Shown here one piece after another: positions 16,205 through 24,895 of a DNA stretch of 48,916 bases. A model generated the notes under the pieces. That model was given only the letters and a program-made list of their open reading frames with translations, had not been told where the DNA came from and ran no database searches. Made by a program: the position numbers and the translations under genes. How positions within the stretch are numbered: the first letter of the stretch is position 1; every line of letters starts with the position of its first letter. The DNA comes from Colwelliaceae bacterium (GTDB lineage Bacteria; Pseudomonadota; Gammaproteobacteria; Enterobacterales; Alteromonadaceae): the NCBI GenBank assembly GCA_023954655.1, contig JAGSHH010000003.1, forward strand, positions 1 to 48,916. Reading direction: 5' to 3'.

Positions 16205-16307
16205 AAGATCGTCGAGTAGAAAAAAATTTGTTTACCAGGACGTTTTAGAAGACGTTTGACAGTTAAATTACAGCTCGGTTTTTTGTCCAAGCTGCCAATC
16301 AGAATAA
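16205..16307 (+). pseudogene. mutM: Decayed 3' fragment of mutM (zinc-finger end)
   Basis: Bases 16227-16307 align without gaps to the last 81 bases of the intact mutM (1101-1181), with 60 of 81 identical by my count. The translation reads FVYQDVLEDV*QLNYSSVFCPSCQSE* against FVCQEVLEEIRQSNRSSVFCPQCQRE*. There is an in-frame TGA at 16257, one zinc-finger Cys is Tyr, and the stretch before 16227 has small deletions that break the frame and remove the first Cys pair. Weaker similarity continues back to about 16205. It is on the same strand as mutM and convergent with coaD, the usual mutM neighbour, so it marks either the old mutM position or one arm of an insertion-site duplication. Confidence 0.88.
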
Positions 16308-16310
16308 AAT

Positions 16311-16784
16311 CTAAGAAGTGGTCGTCTTTTCTTTTTCCTCAACTTCAGTTGAAGACGGTTTATCTTTTGGATGATCAATTTCTCTTATATCAATCAATTG
16401 TTCTTTTGTTAAAGGATAGATTGTTTTGATGATGCAACTTATTCTTGGAGATTCTGTTGTAGAAATAGAATCAAATTTTGCATGTAAAGATGAGTTAGTT
16501 GAACGGTTTATAATAATGGCATGAGCCCAACGAATATCGGAACAGTATCCAGTAAGTTCTAGTAAATACTTACGTTTAGGGGATGACGAAATGATTAAAA
16601 ATTCATCGGTTAAACTATTCCAACCATGAAATTTAAATGATGTAACTTTACTTACCGATTCAATGTTGTTTTGCGTGATATATTCTTTGAAAGCTAGATT
16701 TTTCGCCTTTAATACTGCGCCATTATTTGTTGAGCAAGCTGCCAAAAATAGTAGGCTAGAAAGAATAATTAAGATTGATTTCAT
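16311..16784 (-). CDS. DUF6491-like lipoprotein
   Basis: 157 aa with a lipoprotein signal (MKSILIILSSLLFLAAC). The mature part contains ISSSPKRKYLLELTGYCSDIRWAHAIIINRS, HAKFDSIS and a CIIKTIYPLTKEQL ending, the pattern I associate with the DUF6491 family; two conserved cysteines (GYC and SCI) may pair. The function is unknown. The C-terminal tail is charged and low-complexity (KPSSTEVEEKEKTTTS). It is 43 bp downstream of coaD on the same strand and may be co-transcribed with it. Its stop codon lies 3 bp from the mutM remnant. Confidence 0.65.
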   Translation of the reverse strand: MKSILIILSSLLFLAACSTNNGAVLKAKNLAFKEYITQNNIESVSKVTSFKFHGWNSLTDEFLIISSSPKRKYLLELTGYCSDIRWAHAIIINRSTNSSLHAKFDSISTTESPRISCIIKTIYPLTKEQLIDIREIDHPKDKPSSTEVEEKEKTTTS

Positions 16785-16827
16785 ATTTTCACCTGAACCT
16801 CATGTTTAATAACATTATATAATTTTG

Positions 16828-17346
<519 letters not shown>

Positions 17347-17468
17347 CTAGGTTAAGCCTATGACAACTAAGATATAATAAATCGTTAAAGTATTTACTCG
17401 AAAAAGGCTTCCAATCTTAGGAATTTTGATAGTATGATAGAGAAATCGACTAATTGAACTAGAAGTAA

Positions 17469-18131
17469 ATGAGCATGAAGACCCGTGATAAAATAATTCA
17501 AGCCAGTATCGAGTTATTTAACGAGCAAGGTGAACGTAATGTGACAACAAATCATATTGCGGCCCATTTAAGTATTAGTCCTGGAAATTTGTATTATCAT
17601 TTTCGAAATAAAGAAGACATTATTTTGTCTATTTATGAAGAATATGCCCGTAACTTGTTACTTGATACGTTTCCCCAAGTTAGCCCTGATATGAAGCCAC
17701 TTGATACCATTATTTTGTATATGGATGCGGTATTTCAAGCGTTGATGAAATTTCGTTTCTTTTATGCCAACTTACCTGTCTTATTGGGCAAAAATCCTTT
17801 ATTACATGGCAAATATGTGGAAGTTCAACATACTATCAGTAAGCGTTTGAGTGAAATGCTTGTATCATTACGAGATGCTGACATGATGGAATTCGATGAT
17901 GATGAATTACCTGATATCGTTAGTATTTTACGTTTGATAAATACATTTTGGCTGAGCTTTTATCAAACTCAAAATGAAAATACTGAAATTAATGATTCAG
18001 TATTTTTAGAAGGTGTTTTGAAAATTTTAGTTTTGCTGCGCCCATATATAACAGATTCAGCGAAATCGGACTTTTTGGAAGCTCGCACTATGTATCAACA
18101 ACGCCATAAAGATTCGTTAGTCGCGGCATAA
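17469..18131 (+). CDS. TetR/AcrR-family transcriptional regulator
   Basis: 220 aa. The N-terminal helix-turn-helix (residues about 3-60) reads RDKIIQASIELFNEQGERNVTTNHIAAHLSISPGNLYYHFRNKEDII, typical TetR. The C-terminal ligand domain has no recognisable signature. It is divergent from coaD across 167 bp and convergent with kdkA (2-bp gap). The target is unknown; it may control itself and coaD from the shared region. Start options are ATG 17469 or the next Met two codons later. Confidence 0.9.
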   Translation: MSMKTRDKIIQASIELFNEQGERNVTTNHIAAHLSISPGNLYYHFRNKEDIILSIYEEYARNLLLDTFPQVSPDMKPLDTIILYMDAVFQALMKFRFFYANLPVLLGKNPLLHGKYVEVQHTISKRLSEMLVSLRDADMMEFDDDELPDIVSILRLINTFWLSFYQTQNENTEINDSVFLEGVLKILVLLRPYITDSAKSDFLEARTMYQQRHKDSLVAA

Positions 18132-18133
18132 AG

Positions 18134-18877
18134 TTAAGCGGCTAAATAACTCTCTACTAATATTTTCCAATTAGTCTCTTGCCAATGAAATATTGGCAAT
18201 TTTGACTTTTCTTTATTAAATGAACGTAATAATCGGTCGATATTTGCTTGTTGCCACGATTGGTTAGGTTGACGTTGTTCTCCACGATCAAAATCTATTA
18301 GCCAAACCTTTTCATCTTTATCAATTAAAATATTGTGAACATTTAAATCATGATGATAAATACCATGTTGATGAAAGGCTTTAATACAGATACCTATTTT
18401 TCGCCAAAGCTCTTCAGAGACTGATTTTTTTGATAAAATAGCTACTAAATCTTGAGCATCGGCAATTCTCTCCGTTAAGATATCGGCTTGATAAGTCAGT
18501 CCTAATTTTTTTACACGATATGCGATAGGTTTTGGCGCAGGAAGATTAAGATCCGTTAAGGTTTTTAATAGAGTAAACTCTTGAGCCGCACGAGTTTGCT
18601 CAAATCCGGTAAATATATAACTATCCTTAATTAACTTTCCTATTAAACCTCCTCGATAATAATGTCGTAAAACCCATTCACTTTCTAAATGTTTAATAAA
18701 GTAAGTAGTGCCACGTCCTTGAGCTGTACCCGTGATAGCATTTTGATTTTTCCAATAATCAGGACAAAGCATCTTGTCATTAAAATTAACAATTGAATTT
18801 TCATCATAGCAGTAAAAAATATTGCCTAGTTGAATACTTTTTTCATGACAGGGTTTTACAATTGTCGATAGGTTCAA
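18134..18877 (-). CDS. kdkA: 3-deoxy-D-manno-octulosonic acid (KDO) kinase
   Basis: 247-aa protein-kinase-like fold enzyme that phosphorylates KDO in the lipid A-KDO inner core. It has the basic segment WVLRHYYRGGLIGKLIKDSYIF, the catalytic loop HHDLNVHNILID and the metal-binding LIDFDRGEQR, characteristic of KdkA/WaaP-like kinases. Acts at the cytoplasmic face of the inner membrane. It is divergent from the GT9 gene by 53 bp, so the two share a promoter region. Presence of kdkA implies a single phosphorylated KDO in the LPS core. Confidence 0.93.
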   Translation of the reverse strand: MNLSTIVKPCHEKSIQLGNIFYCYDENSIVNFNDKMLCPDYWKNQNAITGTAQGRGTTYFIKHLESEWVLRHYYRGGLIGKLIKDSYIFTGFEQTRAAQEFTLLKTLTDLNLPAPKPIAYRVKKLGLTYQADILTERIADAQDLVAILSKKSVSEELWRKIGICIKAFHQHGIYHHDLNVHNILIDKDEKVWLIDFDRGEQRQPNQSWQQANIDRLLRSFNKEKSKLPIFHWQETNWKILVESYLAA

Positions 18878-18930
18878 GATAATGTGTCCATTAAGATAAT
18901 TTATCAGTTAACTATTGTGGTGACTCTTTT

Positions 18931-19992
18931 ATGCTGGGTCAAATGACAGCACCAAAAAACTTATGTTTATTACGTTTATCGGCCATTGGCGATGTTTGTC
19001 ATGCTGTTGCTATGGTACAACAAATTCAAGCTCAATACCCAAATACCCAAATTACTTGGGTGATCGGTAAAATTGAGGCGTCTTTATTAAAGGGTTTACC
19101 CGGTGTTGAGTTTGTCATTTTTGATAAAAAAGCAGGTTTACAAGGTTACCTTGATTTACGACGCAAAATAAAAGGCCATAAATTTGATGTCTTATTACAT
19201 ATGCAAATTGCGTTAAGGGCCAGTTTAGCGAGTTTGTGTATTCCAGCCAAAATAAAAATAGGTTTTGATCGCTTTCGTGCAAAAGAAGGGCAGTGGTTAT
19301 TCACCAATAAAAAGATTGAACCACAAAAAAATCCTCATGTACTTGATGGTTTTTTAGGATTTGCTCAAGCTTTGGGTATAACAACTCAAGCTCCTTCGTG
19401 GAATATGGAAATAACCGATGAAGATCAATTATGGGCAAGTCAAAAAGTGGCATCGGGAAAACCGATTGCTGTAATCTCTCCTGCGGCAAGTAAGGCAGAA
19501 CGTAATTGGCATAGTGAAGGCTATGCAAAAGTAGCTGATCATTTGATTGAACGTGGTTTTTATGTGGTAATTTGTGGAGGCCCCACAACTGCTGAAAAGT
19601 TACTCGCTGAAGAAATAAATAGCCTCTGCCAACATACAGTTAAAAATTTAGTTGGTGAAACTTCATTAAAGCAACTTTTAGCCGTGTTGAAATTAGCACA
19701 CTTAGTCATCGCACCTGATACTGGCCCTGCTCATATGGCAACCACTGTAGGAACACCGGTTATTGGCTTGTATGCTCATTCTAATCCTCATCGAACGGGT
19801 CCATATAATTCACAACAATATGTAGTGAGTTGTTATCAGAGTGCAGTACAACAGCAATACAAAGTACCTTTGTCAAAGTTACCATGGGGAACTCGTGCAA
19901 AAGGTAAAGGCTTAATGAATGCAATTACGGTGACACAAGTGACGGATAAAATACGACAAATTATCGCTGATCATTATCCTGAAATGGAATAA
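18931..19992 (+). CDS. Glycosyltransferase family 9 (heptosyltransferase-like)
   Basis: 353-aa GT-B glycosyltransferase of the ADP-heptose:LPS heptosyltransferase family. The N-terminus has CLLRLSAIGDVCHAVAMVQQIQAQYPNTQITWVIGK, and the C-terminal donor site has ISPAASKAERNW, then APDTGPAHMATTVGTPVIGLYAHSNPHRTGPY. It should transfer heptose to the KDO inner core. Neighbouring kdkA and the distant waaA make up an LPS core set. Which heptosyltransferase (I or II) is uncertain; the SAIGDV start and its closeness to kdkA favour type I. Confidence 0.9.
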   Translation: MLGQMTAPKNLCLLRLSAIGDVCHAVAMVQQIQAQYPNTQITWVIGKIEASLLKGLPGVEFVIFDKKAGLQGYLDLRRKIKGHKFDVLLHMQIALRASLASLCIPAKIKIGFDRFRAKEGQWLFTNKKIEPQKNPHVLDGFLGFAQALGITTQAPSWNMEITDEDQLWASQKVASGKPIAVISPAASKAERNWHSEGYAKVADHLIERGFYVVICGGPTTAEKLLAEEINSLCQHTVKNLVGETSLKQLLAVLKLAHLVIAPDTGPAHMATTVGTPVIGLYAHSNPHRTGPYNSQQYVVSCYQSAVQQQYKVPLSKLPWGTRAKGKGLMNAITVTQVTDKIRQIIADHYPEME

Positions 19993-20008
19993 TAGAGCTT
20001 TTAGTCTC

Positions 20009-20031
20009 TATCGATAAAATTATCGATAAAA
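20009..20031. repeat. Direct repeat TATCGATAAAA x2 upstream of the LacI regulator
   Basis: Two copies of TATCGATAAAA (20009-20019 and 20021-20031) with a 12-bp period, directly before a good -10-like TATGAT (20033-20038). Could be an autoregulatory or activator site; it does not resemble the TGMATACGTATKCA operator. Confidence 0.4.
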
Positions 20032-20096
20032 CTATGATGTACATAGATAAGTCTGTCAGGTAATATCTTTTTAGTCTAACTAAAAGAGTTTATGTG

Positions 20097-21116
20097 ATGT
20101 CTAAAGCTACATCATTTGATATTGCCTATCAGGCTGGAGTTTCACAATCAACCGTTTCACGTGCACTACGTAATAGTCCGCTAGTGAATGAAGAAACACG
20201 TTTGAAAGTTCAAGCTATTGCGCAAGAGCTTAATTATAAAGTTGATAAAAATGCTAGTAACCTTCGAACTCAACAAAGTGACACTATTGCTTTGCTATTA
20301 TTTGAAGATCCTACCAATGATGACTCCTTAATCAATCCGTTTTTTTTATCAATGCTTGGCAGTATTACCCGTGCATGTTCAAAAAAAGGGTATGATTTAC
20401 TCGTTTCTTTCCAGCAACTTAGTGATGATTGGCATGCTGATTATGAAGACAGTAAAAAAGCAGATGGTTTAATTTTATTAGGCTACGGTGACTTTGTTGA
20501 TTACGAAGAAAAGCTTCATCAATTGAGCGAGCAAAATACCCACTTTATTCGTTGGGGTGCTAATGTTGATGATGACAATATTATTTCCGTTGGTTGTGAT
20601 AATTTCCATGGCGGTTATCAAGTAACAGAGCATGTTATTAAAAATGGTCGGGAAAAATTTGCTTTTCTTGGGGATGCCTCAAGCCACTCTCCTGAATTTC
20701 TTGAGCGATACAATGGTCATTGTAAAGCATTAACCGATAATAAGTTGTCTGTCATCAGTGAACTACAGGTTGATACGACTTTCAATGAAGAGTCAGGTTA
20801 TCAAGCTGCTTGTCAATTAATAGAAAAAAACATTTCTTTTGATGCTATTTTTTGTGCCAGCGATCTAATTGCTATTGGCGCAATGCGTGCACTACAAGAG
20901 CATAATATTAAAATACCTGAACAAGTGGCTGTGGTTGGTTTTGATGATATTGCCGTCGCAAGTTTTACTATTCCTGCGTTAACCACAGCAAAACAAGATA
21001 CGACATTAGCAGGTGAGCTATTAGTCGATAATTTAATCGCATTAATCAAAGGTGAGCCCGCTGGAACTACGTTAATGCCAACTACGCTTATTGTTCGTAA
21101 ATCCTGCGGTAGTTAA
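20097..21116 (+). CDS. LacI-family transcriptional regulator (maltodextrin locus)
   Basis: 339 aa from ATG 20097; the track uses the preceding GTG. The N-terminal HTH is SFDIAYQAGVSQSTVSRALRNSPLVNEETRLKVQAIAQELNYKVDKNASNLRTQQS, with the hinge helix following. The periplasmic-binding-protein-like sensor domain has AVVGFDDIAVASFTIPALTTAKQDT near the end. It is probably the MalR/AglR-type repressor of the adjoining starch genes, with a maltodextrin or glucose-related effector; this is inferred from position and from eight LacI-like palindromes with a central CG in the locus. A small hairpin (CTTTTTAGT...ACTAAAAG, 20067-20086) overlaps the ribosome site and could limit translation. No copy of the operator lies upstream of this gene. 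Confidence 0.93.
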   Translation: MSKATSFDIAYQAGVSQSTVSRALRNSPLVNEETRLKVQAIAQELNYKVDKNASNLRTQQSDTIALLLFEDPTNDDSLINPFFLSMLGSITRACSKKGYDLLVSFQQLSDDWHADYEDSKKADGLILLGYGDFVDYEEKLHQLSEQNTHFIRWGANVDDDNIISVGCDNFHGGYQVTEHVIKNGREKFAFLGDASSHSPEFLERYNGHCKALTDNKLSVISELQVDTTFNEESGYQAACQLIEKNISFDAIFCASDLIAIGAMRALQEHNIKIPEQVAVVGFDDIAVASFTIPALTTAKQDTTLAGELLVDNLIALIKGEPAGTTLMPTTLIVRKSCGS

Positions 21117-21141
21117 AATTTTATTGAAATAATCCAATAAA

Positions 21142-21173
21142 AAAGCCATATAAAATGATGTTTATATGGCTTT
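21142..21173. terminator. Bidirectional terminator between lacI-type and MFS genes
   Basis: Perfect 13-bp stem AAAGCCATATAAA / TTTATATGGCTTT with a six-base ATGATG loop, with A/T-rich flanks on both sides. It lies between two convergent genes and can serve both. Confidence 0.8.
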
Positions 21174-21205
21174 AAAATTGTAGAAATATTTACTTTATTA
21201 GAGGG

Positions 21206-22684
21206 TTAAACTGTTACCGCATCTGTTTGATGTGAATTTACACCATCTTTTACAAAGTAAACGGATACCGCCGCAAGTAACATTGAAGCACCTGCCATCA
21301 TTAAAATATAGATCGCTTGATTATCAAATACTGCGGTTAAAATCCAACCGGCGAATATGCCTGAGATAATTTGTGGTGCTGCAATGGTAAAGTTAAATAT
21401 CCCCATATAAACGCCTGTTTGTTTAATTGGAATACTGCCAGCTAGAATGGCGTAAGGCATCGCTAATATAGCTGCCCAAGCAATACCAACACCAATCATA
21501 GGAATAAATAAACTGACAGCACCTTGAGGTACGTCAATTTGGGTAATATATAAATTCACGGTAGTTAATGTTGAATCTTGCAAGAAGAAGATACTTAAAT
21601 AGCCTAAACCACCTGCGATCAAAGACAATGAGTAAGTTAGTTTCCGACCAAATTTTTTCGCTATTTTAGCTAGAAATATTGAAAATACTGCTGCAAAAAG
21701 TGAATAAGCAGCAAAGATAATGCCTACCCAATCACCAGCTGTACCTTTAGCTGCAGCTATATGAGCAGGAACTTCTGCAATGCTTGCTAAGTAATCAGGA
21801 TCAAACCATTTAGCCTCTACTCCCCAAATATGTTGAGCAATTGCTGGCATGGTATAAACCCACATAATGAACAAAGCAAACCAAGAGAAAAACTGTACAA
21901 AAGCAAGTTGTTTCATGGTTTTAGGCATTGATTTCATTAATCCCCAAAACTCAGCCAATTTAACTAAAATTGAACGCTCTTCAGGCACTGCATCAAGCGG
22001 TGCTAAACCATGTTCTCCAGGGGCGTATTCTTTTGTTTTAAATACGGTCCACAATACTGAGCCAAACATTACACTGGCACCAATATAAAAAGCCCAGATA
22101 ACTGATGGGGCAACATCGCCTGTTTGGGCAGTGTTTTCTAAACCTATTACGTTAGTTAAAACAAAAGGGAGAATTGAACCACATACTGCGCCAATGTTTA
22201 TCAAAAATGACTGAATTGAATAACCAAGGGTTCGTTGGTCATCGGGTACCATATCTGAGACTAATGCACGGAAAGGTTGAAAGGCGACATTAAAAGAAGC
22301 ATCCATAACCGCTAGCATCATCGCGCCAAAAAATAGCGGGGTAATAAAACTTGCTAGTGTGGCGGAATTTGGCATTAACAACATACCAATTGCTGCTGCT
22401 GCGCCACCTAATAATATATAAGGTCCACGGCGACCGAAGCGATTCCATGTTCTATCGGAAGCTGAACCCACAATAGGTTGTATTAATAGCCCCATTATAG
22501 GAGCAACTAACCAGAATAATGAAAGTGAGTGTAAGTCGGCTCCTAAATCAGAAAGGATCCTACTTGCATTGGCATTTTGCAAAGCAAAGCCGAACTGCAC
22601 CCCTAAAAAACCAAAGCTGATGTTCCAAATTTGCCAAAAATTAAGCTTTGGCTTGTGTTGTGCTGGTACGGCTGTTGTTGTCAT
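21206..22684 (-). CDS. MFS sugar transporter (SLC45/GPH-like, maltose transporter type)
   Basis: 492-aa major facilitator with 12 predicted helices. The signature start is NFWQIWNISFGFLGVQFGFALQNANASRILSDLGADLHSLSLFWLVAPIMGLLIQPIVGSASDRTWNRFGRRGPYILLGG, which includes the D-R-x-x-R-F-G-R-R loop of sugar-cation symporters. Homologues encoded in maltose loci of Alteromonadales and Xanthomonadales act as inner-membrane maltose carriers (MalT-like), replacing an ABC transporter. No maltose ABC genes occur in this window. The gene is 37 bp downstream of the GH97 gene on the same strand, so both depend on the promoter controlled by the 24828 operator. An AGGTAAG ribosome site is present. Confidence 0.92.
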   Translation of the reverse strand: MTTTAVPAQHKPKLNFWQIWNISFGFLGVQFGFALQNANASRILSDLGADLHSLSLFWLVAPIMGLLIQPIVGSASDRTWNRFGRRGPYILLGGAAAAIGMLLMPNSATLASFITPLFFGAMMLAVMDASFNVAFQPFRALVSDMVPDDQRTLGYSIQSFLINIGAVCGSILPFVLTNVIGLENTAQTGDVAPSVIWAFYIGASVMFGSVLWTVFKTKEYAPGEHGLAPLDAVPEERSILVKLAEFWGLMKSMPKTMKQLAFVQFFSWFALFIMWVYTMPAIAQHIWGVEAKWFDPDYLASIAEVPAHIAAAKGTAGDWVGIIFAAYSLFAAVFSIFLAKIAKKFGRKLTYSLSLIAGGLGYLSIFFLQDSTLTTVNLYITQIDVPQGAVSLFIPMIGVGIAWAAILAMPYAILAGSIPIKQTGVYMGIFNFTIAAPQIISGIFAGWILTAVFDNQAIYILMMAGASMLLAAVSVYFVKDGVNSHQTDAVTV

Positions 22685-22721
22685 TATTCTTACCTATGTT
22701 TTTTATTAAACCAAGCTCAAT

Positions 22722-24758
22722 TTAATCAAGTGCTTTAAATCGAATTGCAGCGCCACCGCTGGTTGCTAACGGTAATGTTAATGTATCTGATGAATTAACA
22801 TTTTTTTGCTCGATAATCATATCGTATGGGTTATCAATCCAATTTGCTTTTTTACCATCACGGTAAATTTGTGCTTGATAACGCTTTGATTTATCTAAAA
22901 AGTCTAATGAGATACTTACGTCACGAGCTTCTTCATTAGTTAATGCACCTAAAAACCAATCACTACCATCGCGCTCTTGTCGAGCAAAAGCAACGTATTT
23001 TCCTACTTCACCTGCAATTGCCTTACTTTCTTGCCAGTCAGTTGGTACATCACGAATAAACTGAAAAGCAGGTAAGTTTGCTTCATAGTTTCTTGGTAAA
23101 TCAGATGCCATTTGAATTGGGCTATAAATAACAACATATAAAGCAAGTTGCTTTGCCAGTGTTGTTTGCGGACGATCAGTATTTGCACCTAATCCCTTAA
23201 AACCCATGTCAAAAGTACCTGGAGTAAAATCCATAGGACCAGATAACATACGTGTGAAAGGTAAAATAGCTGCATGTTCAGGTGGATTTGGTGGTGAACC
23301 CCAAGCGTTATATTCTTGACCACGTGCCCCTTCTCGCGCTATCCAATTTGGATAAGTGCGGCGTAAACCTGTGTCTTTAATAGGTTCATGTGTGTTGATG
23401 CTAATGTTGTATTTTGCTGCTTCTTTGATGTTGTGAAGATACTCGTTCGCCATGAATTGTCCATCGTGCCACTCAAATCGAACAATGCCGTTTTCATCAA
23501 TTCGTTTGATTTTTCCACCATCAGCTACATAGCCAGTTTTTACTTGGCGTACACCATGTTTTTGATAAAGAGAAAAAGCATCAGTCATTTGATTACGATA
23601 GTTTGTCACATTGCCAGAAGTTTCATGGTGACCAATTAAACGTACACCTTTTGAATGGCCATGTTCAGAGATTGCGTTGATATCAAAATCGTCATAAGCT
23701 TTAGAAAAGTTGAAAACATCACCGTTGTTGTACCAATCACCATCCCAACCAATATTCCAACCTTCTACGAGAACACCATCAAAACCATATTTAGCAGCAA
23801 AATCCATATAACGTTTTGTTTCACTGGTTGTTGCGCCGTGTTTATCTCCGCTACCCCAAGTGGTTTCAGCAATATGCATACCCCACCAAATGCCTACGTA
23901 TTTACCTGGCTCAATCCAAGAGGTGTCTTCTAATTTACTCGGCTCATTAAGATTCAAGATCAGATCAGAATTTAGTAACCCAACAGCATCTTCACTAATT
24001 TGAATGGTTCGCCAAGGAGTTGTGAAATTAGCTTTTTTCTTCACTAACGTGCCATCTGACCAAGGTGTTAAATCTGCTTTTAATACCCCGCCGCGCATTT
24101 GTTGTAAGGTCATGCCGGCGTAATCAACTAAGGCAGCTTCATGAATACTGATATGAGCACCGTTACCTAATTTGAATGTGAAAGGCGTATGCACCCTATC
24201 AATTTCAGTAAATTTAGTGGTGTTATAGATGTACTCATAACGATTCCAACCCCGAGATGGGATCCACCAAGCGGTAGAATTACTGGCATCTTTTATTGCA
24301 AATTCAGTCATTTCATTGGTGATTTCTATATCGCCATTAAGACCTTTTTGCTTTGGCACTTCGTATCTAAAGCCAATTCCATCGTTAAATACTCGAAATT
24401 TCACATTGAAAGTGTTGGCACTTTCACGGTCGATAGAGAAGGTAACCATTAGCTCGTTATGATTATCTCTTACATTTTTTCTTTCACCCCAAGGTTGTTG
24501 CCAAGTACTATCATTACTTGATTTAGATGATGTTTTAATCGTGAAGCCATCGCCAAGTTCAGCTGCTTTTTTAAAGCGCAAACCTAATCGAGATTTATCG
24601 ATAGCAGTTTCGTTATTTAGCAGTACGCTGTAATTTGGTAGCTCATCATCATTGACAGTAAGGACTATTTTACCATCTGGTGAGCTAACTGAAATCGACT
24701 GAGCGAATAAAAGTGGTGATATCAAACATGTTGTTAGAGCCAACAATATTTTTTTCAT
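22722..24758 (-). CDS. GH97 alpha-glucosidase (SusB-like)
   Basis: 678 aa with a signal peptide (MKKILLALTTCLISPLLFAQ), so periplasmic. It has the three-part GH97 plan: an N-terminal beta-sandwich (about 22-280) starting ISVSSPDGKIVLTV, a (beta/alpha)8 barrel (about 285-580) with YVGIWWGMH, GFDGVLVEGWNIGWDGDW, GHHETSGNVTNYR, NTHEPIKDTGLRRTYPNWIAREGARGQEYN, and a C-terminal beta domain. Glu in HHETSG and HEP correspond to the inverting SusB-type catalytic layout, so alpha-glucosidase activity on maltodextrins is expected rather than retaining alpha-galactosidase activity. The start has a CAGGAAC site. First gene of a two-gene operon with the MFS transporter; an operator sits 69 bp upstream. 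Confidence 0.95.
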   Translation of the reverse strand: MKKILLALTTCLISPLLFAQSISVSSPDGKIVLTVNDDELPNYSVLLNNETAIDKSRLGLRFKKAAELGDGFTIKTSSKSSNDSTWQQPWGERKNVRDNHNELMVTFSIDRESANTFNVKFRVFNDGIGFRYEVPKQKGLNGDIEITNEMTEFAIKDASNSTAWWIPSRGWNRYEYIYNTTKFTEIDRVHTPFTFKLGNGAHISIHEAALVDYAGMTLQQMRGGVLKADLTPWSDGTLVKKKANFTTPWRTIQISEDAVGLLNSDLILNLNEPSKLEDTSWIEPGKYVGIWWGMHIAETTWGSGDKHGATTSETKRYMDFAAKYGFDGVLVEGWNIGWDGDWYNNGDVFNFSKAYDDFDINAISEHGHSKGVRLIGHHETSGNVTNYRNQMTDAFSLYQKHGVRQVKTGYVADGGKIKRIDENGIVRFEWHDGQFMANEYLHNIKEAAKYNISINTHEPIKDTGLRRTYPNWIAREGARGQEYNAWGSPPNPPEHAAILPFTRMLSGPMDFTPGTFDMGFKGLGANTDRPQTTLAKQLALYVVIYSPIQMASDLPRNYEANLPAFQFIRDVPTDWQESKAIAGEVGKYVAFARQERDGSDWFLGALTNEEARDVSISLDFLDKSKRYQAQIYRDGKKANWIDNPYDMIIEQKNVNSSDTLTLPLATSGGAAIRFKALD

Positions 24759-24827
24759 AATTGTTCCTGAGGGTATTATTTATCTCTTTTACCAGCATAA
24801 AAGGAGCGGCGTTAAATTGCAGCTACT

Positions 24828-24841
24828 TGCATACGTATTCA
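24828..24841. promoter_or_regulatory. LacI-family operator upstream of the GH97-MFS operon
   Basis: TGCATACGTATTCA, a 14-bp near-palindrome with central CG, 69 bp before the GH97 start. One of eight matching sites in the locus. Confidence 0.75.
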
Positions 24842-24895
24842 ACTCATGCATTTGCAACTATTCGTCACATAATTGCTTGCATCATTTTCATATTT

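Noticed and set aside
23388-24452. Plus-strand ORFs of 83-92 aa opposite the GH97 gene
   Set aside because: They lie entirely within a well-supported gene on the other strand and show no domain.
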